Positions 62,268 to 64,000 of a stretch of DNA of 64,000 bases are shown piece after piece. Origin of the DNA: Vanrija pseudolonga (taxonomy: Eukaryota > Basidiomycota > Tremellomycetes > Trichosporonales > Trichosporonaceae); NCBI RefSeq assembly GCF_020906515.1, contig NC_085853.1, forward strand, positions 248,001 through 312,000, written 5' to 3'. The first letter of the stretch is position 1, and the number at the start of each line of letters is the position of its first letter. Below the pieces are notes generated by a model that worked only from the letters and a program-made list of their open reading frames with translations, was not told where the DNA came from and did no database searches. The position numbers were made by a program, and so were the translations under genes.

Positions 62268-63963
62268 CTAGTGCGACCCCCACAGCCCTCGCCCGTGCGA
62301 CGGCGCATTGTTGGCCATGGGCTCCAACCCATACCCTTGCGCCTGCAACAACTCGGCCTCGGCATCATCCTCGTTGAACAATGTGTCGCCGCGTTCAGGC
62401 CCGTCTCGTCGTCCGCGCTCACCGAGGAAGCCACGCTGCAGTTCCCGCATGCCGTTCATCGCCTGCGTGAACGCCGCAGTGTAGTAGGCCATCTCGCGCG
62501 GTCCAGGCTCTCGGCGCGTGTCAATCTCCTCGACATCGGCACCGTCGAGTTCGACGTCGCCGCGCGCCTCGGCCTGCGCACGCTCAGACTCGCGCTGCGC
62601 AGCCTTGAGCTTGCTCTCGAAACGCTTGACACGCCACCAGCCGCCAATGCTTGCGAGGAGCAAGAAGAAGCCAATGGTCATGAGCATCAAGCTGAACCAT
62701 TCGTTGGCCTTGCCGACGTCGATGGGGTTCATTCCGGGGAGAATGTCCTGCAGGGTACCGTTGTGTGCGTGCGCATAGTCTTCCAAGTGCTGCACGCTGT
62801 TGAACATGAGCGTCTGGCTGCCGTTGCCACCCCATGCGGCGGGGATGGGGACCGGCTGGGGCCATCGCAGATTCGTATACGTCGCAAGAATGTTCTCGGC
62901 ATTCAAGTCTGCCTGCGTCTTGCCTGTCGCCTCGTCGACAATATCCAGGTCGCCCTTGAAGTGGCCATCCTTTTGCAGCTTGAGGGCTTCGGACCGCAGC
63001 TTGAATCCAAACTGAACGAGTGTGACGCCGAGACCAGCACGCGAGCCGTACTTGGCAGCGTGCGTCGTGTGGAGAACGTAGGTGAGGAGGAAACCGACAA
63101 ACTGGAACGCGCCAGACACGACGAGGTTCCAGATGAATCCGAAAAAGTTGCCAGCCGCCATCCCGTCGATGAGAATCTCGTCGCCATTAACCGAGCTGTG
63201 GAGGGGGCCGAATGGCGACGACGCCGCGGGCAGAACGACCGTCGTGTCCCAGTATGGCGGCACCGCATCGCGCAGCGCGGTCTGGTACGACGGCGGTGCG
63301 TCCTTCATCTCGTCCTCGTTGGCAAACTCGGGGCCGTCTTCACCGCCTTGGCGGACGGTCCTGTTCTCAGGTCGTGCACTCAGGTTTGCAAAAACGCCGC
63401 TCTGACCACCACCCACGGCGGGCCCTTGCCTTGGCGCTCGGGTCGGAAGGAACGACAGAGGCAGGATTCCGCCGAGGAAGTGTCGTCTCGCGGGCCGCTG
63501 CACGCTGCTGCTGGCGGGGATGACGCCGTTCGTGTTGCCCGGTGCGGGGTTGGTGGCAGAGTACGGCTCGAACGGTGGTGGTGAGCCCGGTGGTGGGCCG
63601 AGGAACTGTTGCTTCGTCAGTAAGGGGTTTGTGGGTGGCGGGCTCGGCGGCTCGGCGGAGGCTTGGGCGGCTTGCACCTGAGAACTGCCAAGAGCTTGCC
63701 TTTCAACGCCCAACACTCACGTAATCGCGGTCAAAGTCATAGTCGCCAGGCATGACGGCGCGGTGCTCTTGCGAGCGCGAGTTGTTGGCGAGGAGATGAT
63801 GGTCCTCCTGGGCATCGTCGTGGTCGTCGTCGTCGTGTGGGCCGTCAAACGCGGCGTCCATCTCTGCCGGATCAGGAATCTCGCTGCGCAGACGGGAGTG
63901 GCGAGCGGTCGATCCCGACGACGACCTGCGTCCAAACAGCGAATTTGTGCGCGACAATGACAT
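62268..63963 (-). CDS. BSD2: BSD2/NDFIP-type Rsp5 adaptor membrane protein
   Basis: Two exons, 63963-63721 and 63677-62268 (550 aa). The N-terminal 250 residues are hydrophilic. The PY motifs PPSYQTALRDAVPPYWDTTV bind the WW domains of the Rsp5/Nedd4 ubiquitin ligase and are the hallmark of Bsd2/Ndfip. Two close helices follow (GFIWNLVVSGAFQFVGFLLT, then GLGVTLVQFGF) and another at SLMLMTIGFFLLLASIGGWW. In yeast Bsd2 sends metal transporters such as Smf1 to the vacuole. The long hydrophilic C-terminus after the last helix (over 100 residues) is longer than in yeast. An in-frame ATG at 63963 gives a charged His/Asp-rich start. The upstream flank continues to the window edge. Confidence 0.9.
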
Positions 63964-64000
63964 TGTGTTGGTGGTAGTGTTTGATGTGTCGTTGCAAAAG

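Noticed and set aside
62271-63584. 437-codon plus-strand open frame
   Set aside because: Antisense to BSD2 without recognisable motifs.

Overview
The window is fungal nuclear DNA, GC-rich, with compact genes. Most genes carry one to five short introns (often 36-60 nt) with GTRRGT-type donors and CTRAC-like branch points. The gene content (HMG-CoA synthase, BSD2, a DNAJC9-type co-chaperone, CWC21/SRRM2, an RTC3-type SBDS-fold protein, many MFS and amino-acid transporters) fits a basidiomycete yeast. The base composition and gene style suggest a tremellomycete such as a Trichosporonales species. That placement is inference, because there is no rRNA or marker to confirm it.

Layout. 1-6.2 kb is a housekeeping block: the 3' end of an M24 aminopeptidase, AMMECR1, a putative ribonucleotide-reductase inhibitor, a membrane-anchored ER cyclophilin and a DNAJC9-like J protein. 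6.3-33.1 kb is an unusual array of about fifteen members of one unrecognised paralogous family. All lie on the minus strand except the last. The standard member has three exons. Exon 1 is a disordered N-terminus ending in a [YF][LM]Fx[DN]LPVG motif. Exon 2 is a six-cysteine domain with a near-constant 18-residue spacer. Exon 3 is a basic/acidic linker and a Trp-rich coiled coil. Three members (13.0-16.3 kb) and one near 29 kb lack the Cys domain. Several others carry a frameshift or stop. A single-exon DUF2625 gene of bacterial type sits inside the array.

34.3-64 kb returns to ordinary genes: an AAAP amino-acid transporter, a 14-TM MFS transporter, a metallo-beta-lactamase-fold hydrolase, CWC21/SRRM2 divergent from an unknown lysine/arginine-rich protein, ERG13 divergent from an RTC3-like gene, a Vba/Fnx1-like MFS, an anion:cation-symporter-family MFS, a YAT-type amino-acid permease, an aldo-keto reductase, dihydroxyacetone kinase and BSD2. 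Two long gene-free stretches (37.8-40.8 and 52.7-55.8 kb) interrupt this part.

The conventional genes cover protein folding, splicing, sterol synthesis, nutrient uptake and detoxification of carbonyls and dihydroxyacetone. They form no single pathway. The paralog array is the candidate for an undescribed system: locally duplicated, exon-modular, fast-evolving and partly decaying. Its role cannot be read from sequence alone. Intron boundaries are my reading of splice signals and reading phase. No alignment or database search was possible.
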